A DNA stretch of 32,755 nucleotides from Oscillospiraceae bacterium (GCA_022797115.1 JAAWKB010000015.1:1-32755); one strand, 5' to 3'. Counted from the first letter of the stretch, positions 7,940 to 15,793 are shown. Made by a program: numbers and translations. The notes: a model not told the origin generated them from the letters alone.

Positions 7940-8350
7940 TCAAATCAGGATGCCCTCACAGTGGTCAAGCTCATGCTGGATGATCTGCGCCGTCCAGCCG
8001 GTAAAGGTTTTATACCGCATTTGAAGCTTCTCGTTCTGGTATTGCACCTTAATGGACTTCCACCGCCGGGCTGGCCGCATCCCGGGAAGGGACAGGCAGC
8101 CCTCCCGGATCTCATAGGGGCCGGAGCGTTTGATGATCTCCGGGTTGAACATCACCGTATAGCCCTTCCCGTCCTCAAAGGCGATGATCCGCTTGTTGAC
8201 CCCGATCATATTTGCCGCCATGCCTACGCAGCTCTCCTTGTGGGCTTTCAGGGTCTCCAAAAGGTCCTCTGCCGCAGGCAGGTCCTCCAGCGTGGCGGGC
8301 TCCGCCTTTTGCGAGAGGAATGCGGTGTCCTTCATAATTTCCCGTATCAT
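7940..8350 (-). CDS. def: Peptide deformylase-like protein
   Basis: A 136-residue member of the peptide deformylase family, whose classic members remove the formyl group from nascent protein N termini. Motif 2, EGCLSLPG, supplies the metal-binding cysteine, and motif 3, QHELDHCEG, supplies the two histidines and catalytic glutamate. Motif 1 is altered: CVGMAANMIG replaces the usual GxGxAAxQxG, so the glutamine that stabilises the reaction intermediate is methionine. It is shorter than typical bacterial enzymes. AAGGGGAG lies 9 bases before ATG 8350, and a good promoter lies at 8435-8463. The frame is open further upstream but that part is non-coding in character. It may be a second, divergent deformylase rather than the housekeeping one. 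Confidence 0.85.
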   Translation of the reverse strand: MIREIMKDTAFLSQKAEPATLEDLPAAEDLLETLKAHKESCVGMAANMIGVNKRIIAFEDGKGYTVMFNPEIIKRSGPYEIREGCLSLPGMRPARRWKSIKVQYQNEKLQMRYKTFTGWTAQIIQHELDHCEGILI

Positions 8351-8434
8351 ACCAAACGCTCCCCTTCTCAATTTCCCTCCGGGCGTACAGCTTGCTTGCT
8401 CCGGGGCCCTATCCCCGCCGCACCAGCCGCATTT

Positions 8435-8463
8435 ATCATAGTAGAATTGCCGCCGAAAATCAA
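8435..8463 (-). promoter_or_regulatory. Promoter of the deformylase-hydrogenase group
   Basis: On the minus strand TTGATT (8463-8458), 17 bases and TATGAT (8440-8435). It faces the deformylase-like gene and is divergent from the ylxM promoter 65 bases away. Confidence 0.6.
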
Positions 8464-8527
8464 GTGCGCGGCGGAAAAATGAGGCGCAGGCGGGACAAAT
8501 TTTCAACAGGGGTTTTTTGTATACCTC

Positions 8528-8556
8528 TTGACTTTTGTGGGAAAGTGCGGTAAGAT
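8528..8556 (+). promoter_or_regulatory. Promoter of the ylxM-ffh operon
   Basis: TTGACT (8528-8533), a 17-base spacer and TAAGAT (8551-8556). Transcription should start near 8563. Confidence 0.7.
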
Positions 8557-8565
8557 AGGTACGCT

Positions 8566-8587
8566 TGTAAAGCACAGCCGCTTTACA
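8566..8587 (+). promoter_or_regulatory. Leader hairpin just before the ylxM ribosome binding site
   Basis: TGTAAAGC (8566-8573) pairs with GCTTTACA (8580-8587) around a 6-base loop. It forms nearly the whole 5' leader and ends a few bases before AAGGAGG (8590-8596), so it could influence translation or mRNA stability. Confidence 0.45.
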
Positions 8588-8603
8588 CAAAGGAGGCGAC
8601 AGC

Positions 8604-8969
8604 GTGAAAAATCAGACCTACCGCATGACCATGCTGTTCGATTTTTACGGTGATCTCCTGACCGAGCGGCAGAAGGAATTTTTTGACCTCTATTATAATG
8701 AGGATCTCAGCCTGTCTGAGATCGCGGAGAACAGCGGCATCAGCCGCCAGGGCGTCCGGGATGTGATCGTCCGGGCGGAGGGGGTTATGCAGGACGTTGA
8801 GGACAAGACCGGCCTCATCCGCCGATTCCTCCAGATGCAGACCCATATCGCCGCCATCCAGAACGCGGCCGCGGAGTTGAAAACCATCAACTACCGGCAG
8901 TACGAGGACCGGCGCATCGACGCCCTGGCCGACACGATCTCCCTGTCAGCCCAGGCACTGAAAGAGTAG
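8604..8969 (+). CDS. ylxM: YlxM family (UPF0122) SRP-associated DNA-binding-like protein
   Basis: This 121-residue protein has a sigma-region-4-like helix-turn-helix: TERQKEFFDLYYNEDLSLSE followed by IAENSGISRQGVRDVI (about residues 18-55). In Firmicutes YlxM is encoded next to ffh and in streptococci modulates SRP GTPase activity; it may also act as a regulator. The start is GTG 8604, 7 bases after AAGGAGG; this position gives the normal family N terminus (KNQTYRMTMLFDFYG). It is followed by ffh after 16 bases, the standard order. Confidence 0.93.
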   Translation: MKNQTYRMTMLFDFYGDLLTERQKEFFDLYYNEDLSLSEIAENSGISRQGVRDVIVRAEGVMQDVEDKTGLIRRFLQMQTHIAAIQNAAAELKTINYRQYEDRRIDALADTISLSAQALKE

Positions 8970-8985
8970 GAAGGAGTGAGAGCCG

Positions 8986-10374
8986 GTGGCATTTGAGGGC
9001 CTTTCCGAAAAACTGAACGCCGCGTTTAGACGTCTGCGCGGCAAGGGGCGCATTACCGAGGCCGACGTCAAGGAGGCTATGCGCGAGGTGCGTCTGGCCC
9101 TGCTGGACGCCGACGTCAGCTATGGCGTGGTCAAGGATTTTGTCGCCAAGGTCACGGAGCGCGCCGTAGGCACGGACGTGCTGGAGAGCCTGACCCCCGC
9201 CCAGCAGATCATCAAGATCGTCAACGAGGAGCTGACCGTCCTCATGGGCGGCGGCAACGAAAAGCTGGCCATGGCCTCCCATCCCCCCACGGTCATCATG
9301 ATGGTGGGCCTGCAAGGCGCAGGTAAGACCACCAACGGCGCCAAGCTGGCCGGGTATCTGAAAAAGAACATGGGCAAACGCCCGCTGCTGGTGGCCTGCG
9401 ACGTGTACCGCCCCGCCGCTATCAATCAGCTGCAGGTGGTGGGCGAACAGCTGGATATCCCCGTGTTCGCGCTGGGCCAGGTCAACCCGGTCCAGATCGC
9501 CCAGCACGCTGTGCGCTACGCCCGGGACAACGGCTATGACACCGTGCTGCTGGACACCGCCGGCCGCCTCCACATCGACCAGCAGCTCATGGAGGAACTG
9601 AAGAAGATCAAGGGCGCTGTCCAGCCCAACGAGATCCTGCTGGTAGTGGACGCCATGACCGGCCAGGACGCTGTCAGCGCGGCTACCGCCTTTGACGACG
9701 CCCTGGGCATTGACGGCGTGTTGCTGACCAAGCTGGACGGCGATGCCCGCGGCGGCGCAGCCCTGTCCATCCGTGCCGCCACCGGCAAGCCCATCAAGTT
9801 CGTCGGCACGGGCGAGAAGCTGGACATGATCGAGCTCTTCCACCCCGACCGTATGGCCTCCCGCATCCTGGGCATGGGCGACATGCTCTCCCTGATTGAG
9901 CGGGCGGAGCAGAGCTTCGACGAGAAGAAGACCGCGGAGCTGGAGGCGAAGCTGAAAAAGAACCGCTTCACCCTCTCCGACTACATGGAGCAGATGAACC
10001 AGCTGCGCAAGATGGGCGACCTCAGCCAGCTGGCGGGCATGATGCCCGGCCAGATGGGCAAGCAGATGGCCGGTGCGCAGATTGACGACAAGCTTCTCAA
10101 CCGCCAGGAGGCCATTGTCCTGTCCATGACCCCCAAGGAGCGGGAAACCCCCAGCCTGTTGGACGCCAGCCGGAAGAAGCGCGTAGCAGCCGGCTGCGGC
10201 CTGGAGGTCTCCGACGTCAACCGGCTGCTCAAGCAGTACGAGCTGATGCTTCAGCTCACCCGGCAGCTCTCCAAGGGCAGGATGCCCCTCGGCCTGGGGA
10301 AGATGCCCAGCCTGGGGAAGGTGGGCGGCATGGGCAAGATGCACGGCTTTGGCCGGAAGAAACGGCTGAAGTAA
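8986..10374 (+). CDS. ffh: Signal recognition particle protein Ffh (SRP54)
   Basis: Ffh is the GTPase that binds signal sequences of nascent membrane and secreted proteins and, with 4.5S/6S RNA and FtsY, targets ribosomes to the Sec translocon. The 462 residues show the N domain (1-90), the G domain with GLQGAGKTT (108-116), DTAGR, the TKLDGDARGGAALS block and the GTGEKLDMIELFHPDR closing loop, then the M domain from about residue 300. The C terminus is rich in Met and Gly (MPSLGKVGGMGKMHGFG) with a basic end, as expected for the signal-sequence and RNA binding region. The GTG start is 10 bases after AAGGAG. Length and motifs are normal. Confidence 0.98.
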   Translation: MAFEGLSEKLNAAFRRLRGKGRITEADVKEAMREVRLALLDADVSYGVVKDFVAKVTERAVGTDVLESLTPAQQIIKIVNEELTVLMGGGNEKLAMASHPPTVIMMVGLQGAGKTTNGAKLAGYLKKNMGKRPLLVACDVYRPAAINQLQVVGEQLDIPVFALGQVNPVQIAQHAVRYARDNGYDTVLLDTAGRLHIDQQLMEELKKIKGAVQPNEILLVVDAMTGQDAVSAATAFDDALGIDGVLLTKLDGDARGGAALSIRAATGKPIKFVGTGEKLDMIELFHPDRMASRILGMGDMLSLIERAEQSFDEKKTAELEAKLKKNRFTLSDYMEQMNQLRKMGDLSQLAGMMPGQMGKQMAGAQIDDKLLNRQEAIVLSMTPKERETPSLLDASRKKRVAAGCGLEVSDVNRLLKQYELMLQLTRQLSKGRMPLGLGKMPSLGKVGGMGKMHGFGRKKRLK

Positions 10375-10409
10375 GCCCCGGTATACAGTCAAAAATGCGC
10401 CAGCATTTG

Positions 10410-10418
10410 TGATACAAT
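10410..10418 (+). promoter_or_regulatory. Possible extended -10 promoter before rpsP
   Basis: TGATACAAT matches the extended -10 form TGnTATAAT at five of six hexamer positions. No -35 box is seen. A small dyad AAATGC/GCATTT (10393-10408) lies just upstream. It could give rpsP extra expression beyond read-through from ffh. Confidence 0.35.
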
Positions 10419-10457
10419 AACGAATGATCAAAAGAAAATTTTTGGAGGAAACAAATC

Positions 10458-10697
10458 ATGGTTAAGATCAGACTGCGCCGCATGGGTGCAAAGAAGGCCC
10501 CTTTCTACCGCGTGGTGGTTGCTGACAGCCGTTATCCCCGCGACGGCCGCTTCATTGAGGAAATCGGCACATACAACCCCTGCGTCTCCCCCGCTGAGAT
10601 CAAGATCGACGCTGAGCGCGCCCGCGAGTGGATCAAGACCGGCGCACAGCCCACCGACACGGTCCGTACCCTGCTCAAGAAGGTAGACGTGCTCTAA
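10458..10697 (+). CDS. rpsP: 30S ribosomal protein S16
   Basis: The 79-residue protein has the S16 signature: [20 protein letters not shown], then [21 protein letters not shown]16 binds 16S rRNA and is needed for 30S assembly. GGAGG lies 10 bases before ATG 10458. Its stop TAA overlaps the ATG of the following KH-domain gene, giving tight translational coupling. Order ffh-rpsP-khpA is standard in Firmicutes; the usual next genes rimM, trmD and rplS are absent here. Confidence 0.98.
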   Translation: MVKIRLRRMGAKKAPFYRVVVADSRYPRDGRFIEEIGTYNPCVSPAEIKIDAERAREWIKTGAQPTDTVRTLLKKVDVL

Positions 10698-10945
10698 TGG
10701 AGACAGGGCATGGCATGAAGGACTTGCTGCTCTACATCGCCAGGAACCTGGTGGAAAACCCCGATGCCGTCTCTGTCACAGAGGTCGAGGGGGAGCAGGA
10801 GCTGACGCTGGAGCTGCGTGTCGCCCCTGACGACATGGGCAAGGTAATCGGCCGGCAGGGCCGCATTGCCAAGGAGATCCGGACCCTGGTCCGCTCCTGT
10901 GCCCAGCGTAACGGCCAGAAAGTTTCCGTTGATATTGTGGACTGA
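10697..10945 (+). CDS. khpA: KH-domain RNA-binding protein KhpA
   Basis: An 82-residue single KH-domain protein with the GxxG RNA-binding loop in MGKVIGRQGRIAKEIRTLVR. KhpA partners with KhpB/Jag and binds RNA to affect cell elongation and division in Firmicutes. The ATG at 10697 overlaps the rpsP stop (TAATG). An alternative start ATG 10715 (MKDLLLYIARNL) would match many relatives, with GGAG 12 bases upstream, so the exact N terminus is uncertain. It ends the operon and is followed by two hairpins. Confidence 0.93.
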   Translation: METGHGMKDLLLYIARNLVENPDAVSVTEVEGEQELTLELRVAPDDMGKVIGRQGRIAKEIRTLVRSCAQRNGQKVSVDIVD

Positions 10946-10949
10946 GAAA

Positions 10950-10982
10950 CAGGCTTTCCCCGGCAGTGCCGGGGAAAGCCTG
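10950..10982 (+). promoter_or_regulatory. Strong hairpin after khpA, without T-run
   Basis: A perfect 15-bp stem (10950-10964 with 10968-10982, 3-base loop) starts 4 bases after the khpA stop. No T-run follows, so it is more likely an RNA 3'-end stabiliser working with the terminator 34 bases further on. Confidence 0.55.
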
Positions 10983-11015
10983 TCAGCATATCGTCAAACA
11001 GCGGCGGTTCCGTAT

Positions 11016-11052
11016 AAAACCGGCGGGGAACACATTCCCCCGCCGGTTTTTT
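11016..11052. terminator. Bidirectional terminator between khpA and iorB
   Basis: AAAACCGGCGGGG (11016-11028) pairs with CCCCGCCGGTTTT (11038-11050), with T-runs on both strands. It can end the ffh operon from the left and the ior operon from the right, whose last stop is at 11057. Confidence 0.9.
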
Positions 11053-11056
11053 CTGC

Positions 11057-11629
11057 CTAATAGCCCCGCCCCAGGGCAAAGGCCCTCCTGTTCATCTCCA
11101 GGAATTTCGGCGGTACGCTCTGCTCAATCGCCGCCATCCACTCATCCTCGGTGAAATCCAACCACTTGGAGAGCCTGCCCAGAAGCACAAGGTTCACCGC
11201 CCTGCTGCTCCCGGCCTCCTCCGCCAGGGAGAGGGCGTCAATGGCATCCAGATCGATGCCCGCGGCGCACAGCTTCCCCTCCAGCCCCTGGGGGTACTGG
11301 GCCGCGCCGGTGATGACCGGCATGGGGTTCACCTGCTGGGTATTGGTGATGATCCGTCCGCCGGGCTTCAGGTATTCCGCCCAGCGGGCGGCCTCCAGCA
11401 GCTCAAAGGAGAGGATCACGTCCGCCTGCCCCTTATCGATGATCGGGGAGTAAACCTTCTCCCCCCAGCGGACATAGGTCACTACACTGCCGCCCCGCTG
11501 GCTCATGCCGTGTACCTCGCTGACCTTGACATCATAGCCCTTGCCCAGGAGCAGGCGGCCCAGGAGCTTGCTGGCCAGCAGGGTGCCCTGGCCGCCTACG
11601 CCGGCAATCATGATGTTCTTTGTCTCCAT
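11057..11629 (-). CDS. iorB: Indolepyruvate:ferredoxin oxidoreductase, subunit beta
   Basis: The 190-residue gamma-type subunit of the 2-oxoacid:ferredoxin oxidoreductase superfamily pairs with IorA to convert aryl-pyruvates (from Trp, Phe, Tyr) plus CoA to aryl-acetyl-CoA, CO2 and reduced ferredoxin. It shows the family start NIMIAGVGGQGTLLASKLLG and the SEVHGMSQRGGSVVTYVRWG block. I place the start at ATG 11629: AAGGAGG lies 7 bases upstream, whereas the GTG six bases earlier almost touches that site. Only two bases separate it from the iorA stop, so the two are translationally coupled. A bidirectional terminator follows. Confidence 0.95.
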   Translation of the reverse strand: METKNIMIAGVGGQGTLLASKLLGRLLLGKGYDVKVSEVHGMSQRGGSVVTYVRWGEKVYSPIIDKGQADVILSFELLEAARWAEYLKPGGRIITNTQQVNPMPVITGAAQYPQGLEGKLCAAGIDLDAIDALSLAEEAGSSRAVNLVLLGRLSKWLDFTEDEWMAAIEQSVPPKFLEMNRRAFALGRGY

Positions 11630-11631
11630 GT

Positions 11632-13374
11632 TCACGCCTCCTTCTTCCCGCCCAGGGCGTCAAACTTGCACAGCTGGCTGCACACGCCGCAGCCGGTGCA
11701 AAGGGTGCTGTCAATCGCAGCCTTGCCGTCCACAATGCTGATGGCGGGGCAGCCAATCCGCATACAGGACTTGCACCCCACGCACTTGTCCGGGTCTGCC
11801 GCGATGGGGCCGGGGTGCCTGACGTATTTGAGCAGGGCGCAGGGGCGGCGGGAGATGATGACCGACGGCTCCCTGGCCGCCAGCTCCTCCTTTACCGCCG
11901 TGTCGCAGGCCGTCAGATCGTAGGGGTCCACCACCCGCACCCGGCTGATGCCCACGGCCCGGCACAGGCCCTCCAGGTCGATCTTCGTGCAGGGGTCGCC
12001 CTTGAGGTTGAAGCCGGTGGTTGGGTTCTGCTGGTGGCCGGTCATGCCGGTAATCGAATTGTCCAGGATGATCACCGTGGAGTTGGACTCGTTGTAGGCT
12101 GTGTTGATCAGGCCCGTGACGCCGGAGTGCATGAAGGTGGAGTCACCGATGACGGCTACAGTCCTCCCCTCGCTCTCCCCGCCGGTAGCCTTGTTAAAGC
12201 CGTGGAGGCTGGAGACTGACGCACCCATGCAGATGGTGGAGTCCATGGCCCCCAGCGGCGCGGCCGCACCCAGGGTATAGCAGCCAATGTCCCCCAGCAC
12301 GGTGAGGTTGTTCTTTTTCAGGGTGTAAAAGAGCCCTCTGTGGGGGCATCCGGCGCACATGACCGGGGGCCTAGGCGGGATGCCCTCCTCCAGCTGTGCG
12401 CCCGTACAATGGGGACGGCCCAGCTGCGCGGCCACCATATTCTGGCTGAGCTCGCCCACACAGGGGAAGAGGCTCTTGCCCTCCACCGCCACGCCGATGC
12501 TCCGGCAGTGGGCCTCAATAAAGCCGTCCAGCTCCTCCACGACCACCACCCGGCCCACGCCTGCGGAAAAGGTCTTGATCTTCTCCACCGGCAGGGGCCA
12601 GACCATGCCCAGCTTCAGTACCGGGTAGGTATTGCCGCAGGCCTCCTTCACGTACTGATAGCTGGTGGATGAGGTGATGATCCCGAGTGTATAGTCCTTG
12701 CCCGCCTCGATGCGGTTGACGGAGGCATGTTCCGCCCACTCGGCAATCTTCGCGGTGCGCTCCTCCACCAGGGGGTGGCGGCGTTTGGCATTGACGGGCA
12801 TCATGATGTACTTGGCCCCATCCTTCTCATAGGGCTTTTCGGGGGCCTCATCCCGCTCCCCTGTCTCCACCACGCTCTGGGAGTGGGCGACGCGGGTACA
12901 CATCTTCAGGATCACCGGGGTGTCAAAGGCCTCGGAGAGCTCATAGGCCAGCTTCGTGAAGTCCAGCGCCTCGGCGGAGTCGCTGGGCTCCAGCATCGGG
13001 AGCTTGGCGGCCATGGCATAGTGGCGGGAGTCCTGCTCGTTCTGGGAGGAATGCATCCCCGCGTCATCCGCCACGGCGACCACCATACCGCCCCGCACAC
13101 CGGTGTAGGAGAGGGTAAACAGGGGGTCAGCGGCCACATTCAGCCCCACATGCTTCATGCCGCAGAAGCTGCGGCGGCCCGCCAGAGACGCGCCGAAGGC
13201 CGACTCCATAGCCACCTTCTCATTGGGCGCCCACTCGGCGTAGAGCTCCGGGTATTTGGCGGCTGCTTCGGTGATCTCCGTGCTGGGGGTGCCAGGATAG
13301 CTGGAGACAAAGGTGCAGCCCGCCTCGTACAAGCCCCGGGCAACCGCCTCGTTGCCCAGCATCAGTTGTTTCAT
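11632..13374 (-). CDS. iorA: Indolepyruvate:ferredoxin oxidoreductase, subunit alpha
   Basis: The 580-residue catalytic subunit. Residues 1-180 form the pyrimidine-binding-like domain (GNEAVARGLYEAGCTFVSSY, then PGTPSTEI). The central part is the transketolase C-like region. The thiamine-diphosphate domain begins near 355 (MCAGCPHRGLFYTL) and includes GDIGCYTLG and the Mg-TPP motif GDSTFMHSG ... DNSITGMTG. The C-terminal 60 residues carry two [4Fe-4S] cluster motifs (CVGCKSCMRIGCP and CTGCGVCSQLCK). It oxidises aryl-pyruvates and reduces ferredoxin. AGGAGG (13385-13390) lies 10 bases before ATG 13374, so the extra 22 residues open upstream are not counted. It is followed directly by iorB and preceded by an acyl-CoA synthetase gene on the same strand. 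Confidence 0.96.
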   Translation of the reverse strand: MKQLMLGNEAVARGLYEAGCTFVSSYPGTPSTEITEAAAKYPELYAEWAPNEKVAMESAFGASLAGRRSFCGMKHVGLNVAADPLFTLSYTGVRGGMVVAVADDAGMHSSQNEQDSRHYAMAAKLPMLEPSDSAEALDFTKLAYELSEAFDTPVILKMCTRVAHSQSVVETGERDEAPEKPYEKDGAKYIMMPVNAKRRHPLVEERTAKIAEWAEHASVNRIEAGKDYTLGIITSSTSYQYVKEACGNTYPVLKLGMVWPLPVEKIKTFSAGVGRVVVVEELDGFIEAHCRSIGVAVEGKSLFPCVGELSQNMVAAQLGRPHCTGAQLEEGIPPRPPVMCAGCPHRGLFYTLKKNNLTVLGDIGCYTLGAAAPLGAMDSTICMGASVSSLHGFNKATGGESEGRTVAVIGDSTFMHSGVTGLINTAYNESNSTVIILDNSITGMTGHQQNPTTGFNLKGDPCTKIDLEGLCRAVGISRVRVVDPYDLTACDTAVKEELAAREPSVIISRRPCALLKYVRHPGPIAADPDKCVGCKSCMRIGCPAISIVDGKAAIDSTLCTGCGVCSQLCKFDALGGKKEA

Positions 13375-13420
13375 CGCGTGATTCCCTCCTATAGAGATGG
13401 ATTCGCCCCGCTGGGGCGCA

Positions 13421-13601
13421 CTAGTCGTTATTCTCCCCAATGGAATCCCTCACCGTGACAGTGACCTGCCGCCCATAGCAGGAGGACGCCTCATCCAGCC
13501 GTCTCCGGTCAGGCGCCTTGGTGAAGGGCCGGCGCCACGGAGATGGCGATAAACACCGCCACCCAACCGCGCAGCCACTTTATCTGCCGTTTTTCGTCCA
13601 T
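13421..13601 (-). pseudogene. Small membrane-protein ORF broken by one extra base
   Basis: Starting at ATG 13601 the strand reads MDEKRQIKWLRG, then VAVFIAISVAPA, and stops after 30 residues at 13509. If one C of the GCCC near 13526 is ignored, the reading continues as FTKAPDRRRLDEASS and ends VTVRDSIGENND at 13421. The full span of 181 bases is one base more than 60 codons, as expected for a single-base insertion. The product would be a 59-residue protein with one N-terminal membrane helix and a charged tail. It lies between the acyl-CoA synthetase and iorA, 46 bases before iorA. I do not recognise the family. Real frameshift or assembly error cannot be told apart. Confidence 0.5.
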
Positions 13602-13699
13602 ATCTCTTATGATATTACCCTGAATGAAGCCCAATGTCAAGGTAGAACCGGAGGCCAAAACCAGGGAGGGCCGGGATGTGAAGGGCAGAGCAGGGGGTG

Positions 13700-15337
13700 T
13701 CAGTTGCTGATCTGCGCCTCCACCAGCCTGCCGTGGCAGTACTTCTCCCGCAGGGCCGGCTTTTCGATCTTCCCGGTGGGGTTGCGCGGCACACGGTCAA
13801 AGATGATCCGGCGGGGCCGCTTGTAGCGGGGCAGATCGGTGCAGAATTGGGCAATCTCTGCCTCTGTGCAGTCCTGGCCCTCCTTCACCTCAATGATTGC
13901 CGCGGCAATCTCGCCCAGACGGGCGTCGGGCAGGCCGATGACCGCCACATCCTTGACCTTATCGTACTTGCGCAGGAAATCCTCGATCTGGACTGGGTAG
14001 AGGTTCTCCCCGCCGGAGATGACGACGTCCTTCTTGCGGTCCACCAGGAAGATGAAGCCGTCCCCATCCATCCGGGCCATGTCGCCGGTGTAGAGCCAGC
14101 CGTCCTTGAGGATTTCGTCCGTAGCCTCCTGGTTTTTGTAGTAGCAGAGCATCACGCCGGGGCCCCGCACCGCCAGCTCGCCAATCTCCCCCTGTGGGAC
14201 CTCCCGGCCCTGTTCGTCCACAATCCTGGCCTCCCAGTGGTAGCCAGGCTTGCCAATCGCCCCGATTTTGCGGATATTCTCCATGCCCAGATGGACACAG
14301 CCGGGCCCGAGGGACTCGCTCAGGCCGTAGTTTGTGTCGTACTGGTGGTGGGGGAAGAGCTGTTTCCAGCGGTGGATCAGGCTGGGCGGCACCGGCTGCG
14401 CGCCGATGTGCATCAGCCGCCACTGGTCCAGCAAATAGCTGTCCAGCTCCACCTTGCCCGCCTCAATGGCGTCCAGCAGGTCCTGGGCCCAGGGCACCAG
14501 CAGCCAGACGATGGTGCATTTTTCCTCCGTGACTGCCCGGAGGATCCACTCCGGCTTTACCCCCCGCAGCAGCACGGCACGGCTGCCGGAGAGCAGGCTG
14601 CCGAACCAGTGCATCTTAGCCCCCGTGTGGTACAGGGGCTGGATGCACAAAAACACATCCTCCCGTGTCTGGCCGTGGTGGTTGTGCTCCGTCTCGCAGG
14701 AGCTGACCAGGGCGCGGTGGTTGTGCAGGATGGCTTTGGGAAAGCCGGTGGTGCCGGAGGAAAAGTAGATGGCCGCATAGCCCGTCTCCTCCAGGGCCAC
14801 CGGCGGTGCGCTGGAGGAGCAGAAGCCCATCAGCTTGGTGCAGTCCTCCGCGTAGGCGGGCTTGTCCCGGCCCACGAAAAACATCATCCGCACCTGGGGG
14901 AGGCTGCCCGCAAGCGCGTCCATCCGCCCCACGAACTCCGGCCCGAACACCAGGACCTCCACGTCCGCCAGCTCCAGGCAGTATTTGATCTCCTCGCTGG
15001 AGTAGCGGAAGTTCAGGGGCACGGCGACGCAGCCCGCTTTCAGGATGCCGAAGTAGACCGGCAGCCACTCCAGGCAGTTCATCATCAAAATGCCCACCTT
15101 GGCACCCTGCTCCATGCCGCGGCTGAGCAGCAGGTTGGCAAAGCGGTTGGCCCGGCGGTCGAAATCCCGCCAGCTCAGGGCGCGGCGGTAGGGGGCGTCG
15201 GGCTGGGCGCTTTCAATGAGGCTGGCCTCCCGCCAGGTGACGGCCCGGTCGCGCTCCTCCGAGGGGTTGATCTCCACCAGTGCGGTTTCCGCGCCGTACA
15301 GCCGGGCATTCCGCTCCAAAAAATCTGTGATAACCAT
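13700..15337 (-). CDS. AMP-forming acyl-CoA synthetase / ligase
   Basis: A 545-residue member of the ANL adenylating superfamily, which activates a carboxylic acid with ATP to the acyl-AMP and passes it to CoA. Motifs are in order: the phosphate loop YFSSGTTGFPKA (about residues 208-219), YGLSESLG, YTGDMARMD, the hinge FLVDRKKDVVISGGENLYP, and the C-terminal lysine region NPTGKIEKPALREK. The overall look is of medium or long-chain acyl or aryl-CoA ligases. GGAGG at 15345-15349 is 7 bases before ATG 15337; the frame extends 19 residues upstream into the promoter and is not used. It is upstream of iorA/iorB on the same strand, so its acid may be an aryl-acetate or similar, but the substrate is inferred only. 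Confidence 0.88.
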   Translation of the reverse strand: MVITDFLERNARLYGAETALVEINPSEERDRAVTWREASLIESAQPDAPYRRALSWRDFDRRANRFANLLLSRGMEQGAKVGILMMNCLEWLPVYFGILKAGCVAVPLNFRYSSEEIKYCLELADVEVLVFGPEFVGRMDALAGSLPQVRMMFFVGRDKPAYAEDCTKLMGFCSSSAPPVALEETGYAAIYFSSGTTGFPKAILHNHRALVSSCETEHNHHGQTREDVFLCIQPLYHTGAKMHWFGSLLSGSRAVLLRGVKPEWILRAVTEEKCTIVWLLVPWAQDLLDAIEAGKVELDSYLLDQWRLMHIGAQPVPPSLIHRWKQLFPHHQYDTNYGLSESLGPGCVHLGMENIRKIGAIGKPGYHWEARIVDEQGREVPQGEIGELAVRGPGVMLCYYKNQEATDEILKDGWLYTGDMARMDGDGFIFLVDRKKDVVISGGENLYPVQIEDFLRKYDKVKDVAVIGLPDARLGEIAAAIIEVKEGQDCTEAEIAQFCTDLPRYKRPRRIIFDRVPRNPTGKIEKPALREKYCHGRLVEAQISN

Positions 15338-15355
15338 GTAGCGTCCTCCAAACAG

Positions 15356-15386
15356 TCTGGTATCATCCGATGTATCTACCAGATAC
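15356..15386. promoter_or_regulatory. Overlapping dyads at the promoter start site (operator candidate)
   Basis: GTATCT, ACC, AGATAC at 15372-15386 is a perfect 6-3-6 palindrome overlapping the -10 edge and the expected transcription start. TCTGGTA (15356-15362) and TACCAGA (15377-15383) form a second, overlapping inverted repeat. The position fits a repressor-binding site; the regulator is unknown. Confidence 0.45.
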
Positions 15387-15413
15387 TTTATCAATTTTAA
15401 TTACTAAAGTCAA
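15385..15413 (-). promoter_or_regulatory. Promoter of the acyl-CoA synthetase-ior group
   Basis: On the minus strand TTGACT (15413-15408), 17 bases and TAAAGT (15390-15385). The expected start of transcription is about 15378, inside the dyad described separately. Confidence 0.65.
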
Positions 15414-15468
15414 CGGGTAATCAACAAAACCCGCCCGGCCGGCGGCGGAAAGGGGCCGGGCCCTGGCG

Positions 15469-15693
15469 TCAATCGCCGGGGCCCGGATAGATGACCTTGC
15501 CCAGGTTCCAGTGGCGCGCAACGCGGCGGGCCATCTCCTGGCGTTCCGCCTCGTCGCGGTAGGCGAGCTCGGCGGTGTGGCAGCCGCAGTCCAGGCACTG
15601 GACATAGACGCACCAGCCGCCCTCCTCCTCCAGGCAGCCCGCGCCCTGGCAGAGCGGGCAGTCCTGCAAGTCGATCTCTTCAAATGGGTGCAT
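15469..15693 (-). CDS. Small zinc-ribbon protein, Lar-like
   Basis: A 74-residue protein with two CxxC-type pairs, CPLCQGAGC and CLDCGCHT, spaced as in a zinc ribbon. They are followed by an alpha-helical tail AERQEMARRVARHWNLGKVI. This layout resembles the Lar (restriction alleviation) family of small phage and plasmid proteins, which end in a similar EA...WN motif. AGGAGG (15702-15707) lies 8 bases before ATG 15693; the open frame upstream is not coding. It has its own promoter at 15794-15822. There are no phage genes around it, so the role is open. Lar-like is inferred from the pattern. Confidence 0.65.
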   Translation of the reverse strand: MHPFEEIDLQDCPLCQGAGCLEEEGGWCVYVQCLDCGCHTAELAYRDEAERQEMARRVARHWNLGKVIYPGPGD

Positions 15694-15741
15694 GTGGTTG
15701 TCCTCCTGTAGTCGTATACTGGTAATATACGAAAGGTAATC

Positions 15742-15767
15742 ATACTTTTTCTTAAAAGAAAAAGTAT
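15742..15767. promoter_or_regulatory. AT-rich hairpin in the leader of the zinc-ribbon gene
   Basis: ATACTTTTTC (15742-15751) pairs with GAAAAAGTAT (15758-15767) around a 6-base loop. It lies in the 5' leader about 50 bases before the gene and could be an attenuator or mRNA stabiliser. Confidence 0.4.
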
Positions 15768-15793
15768 CAAAAAGAATTTTACACGCTTTTTCT

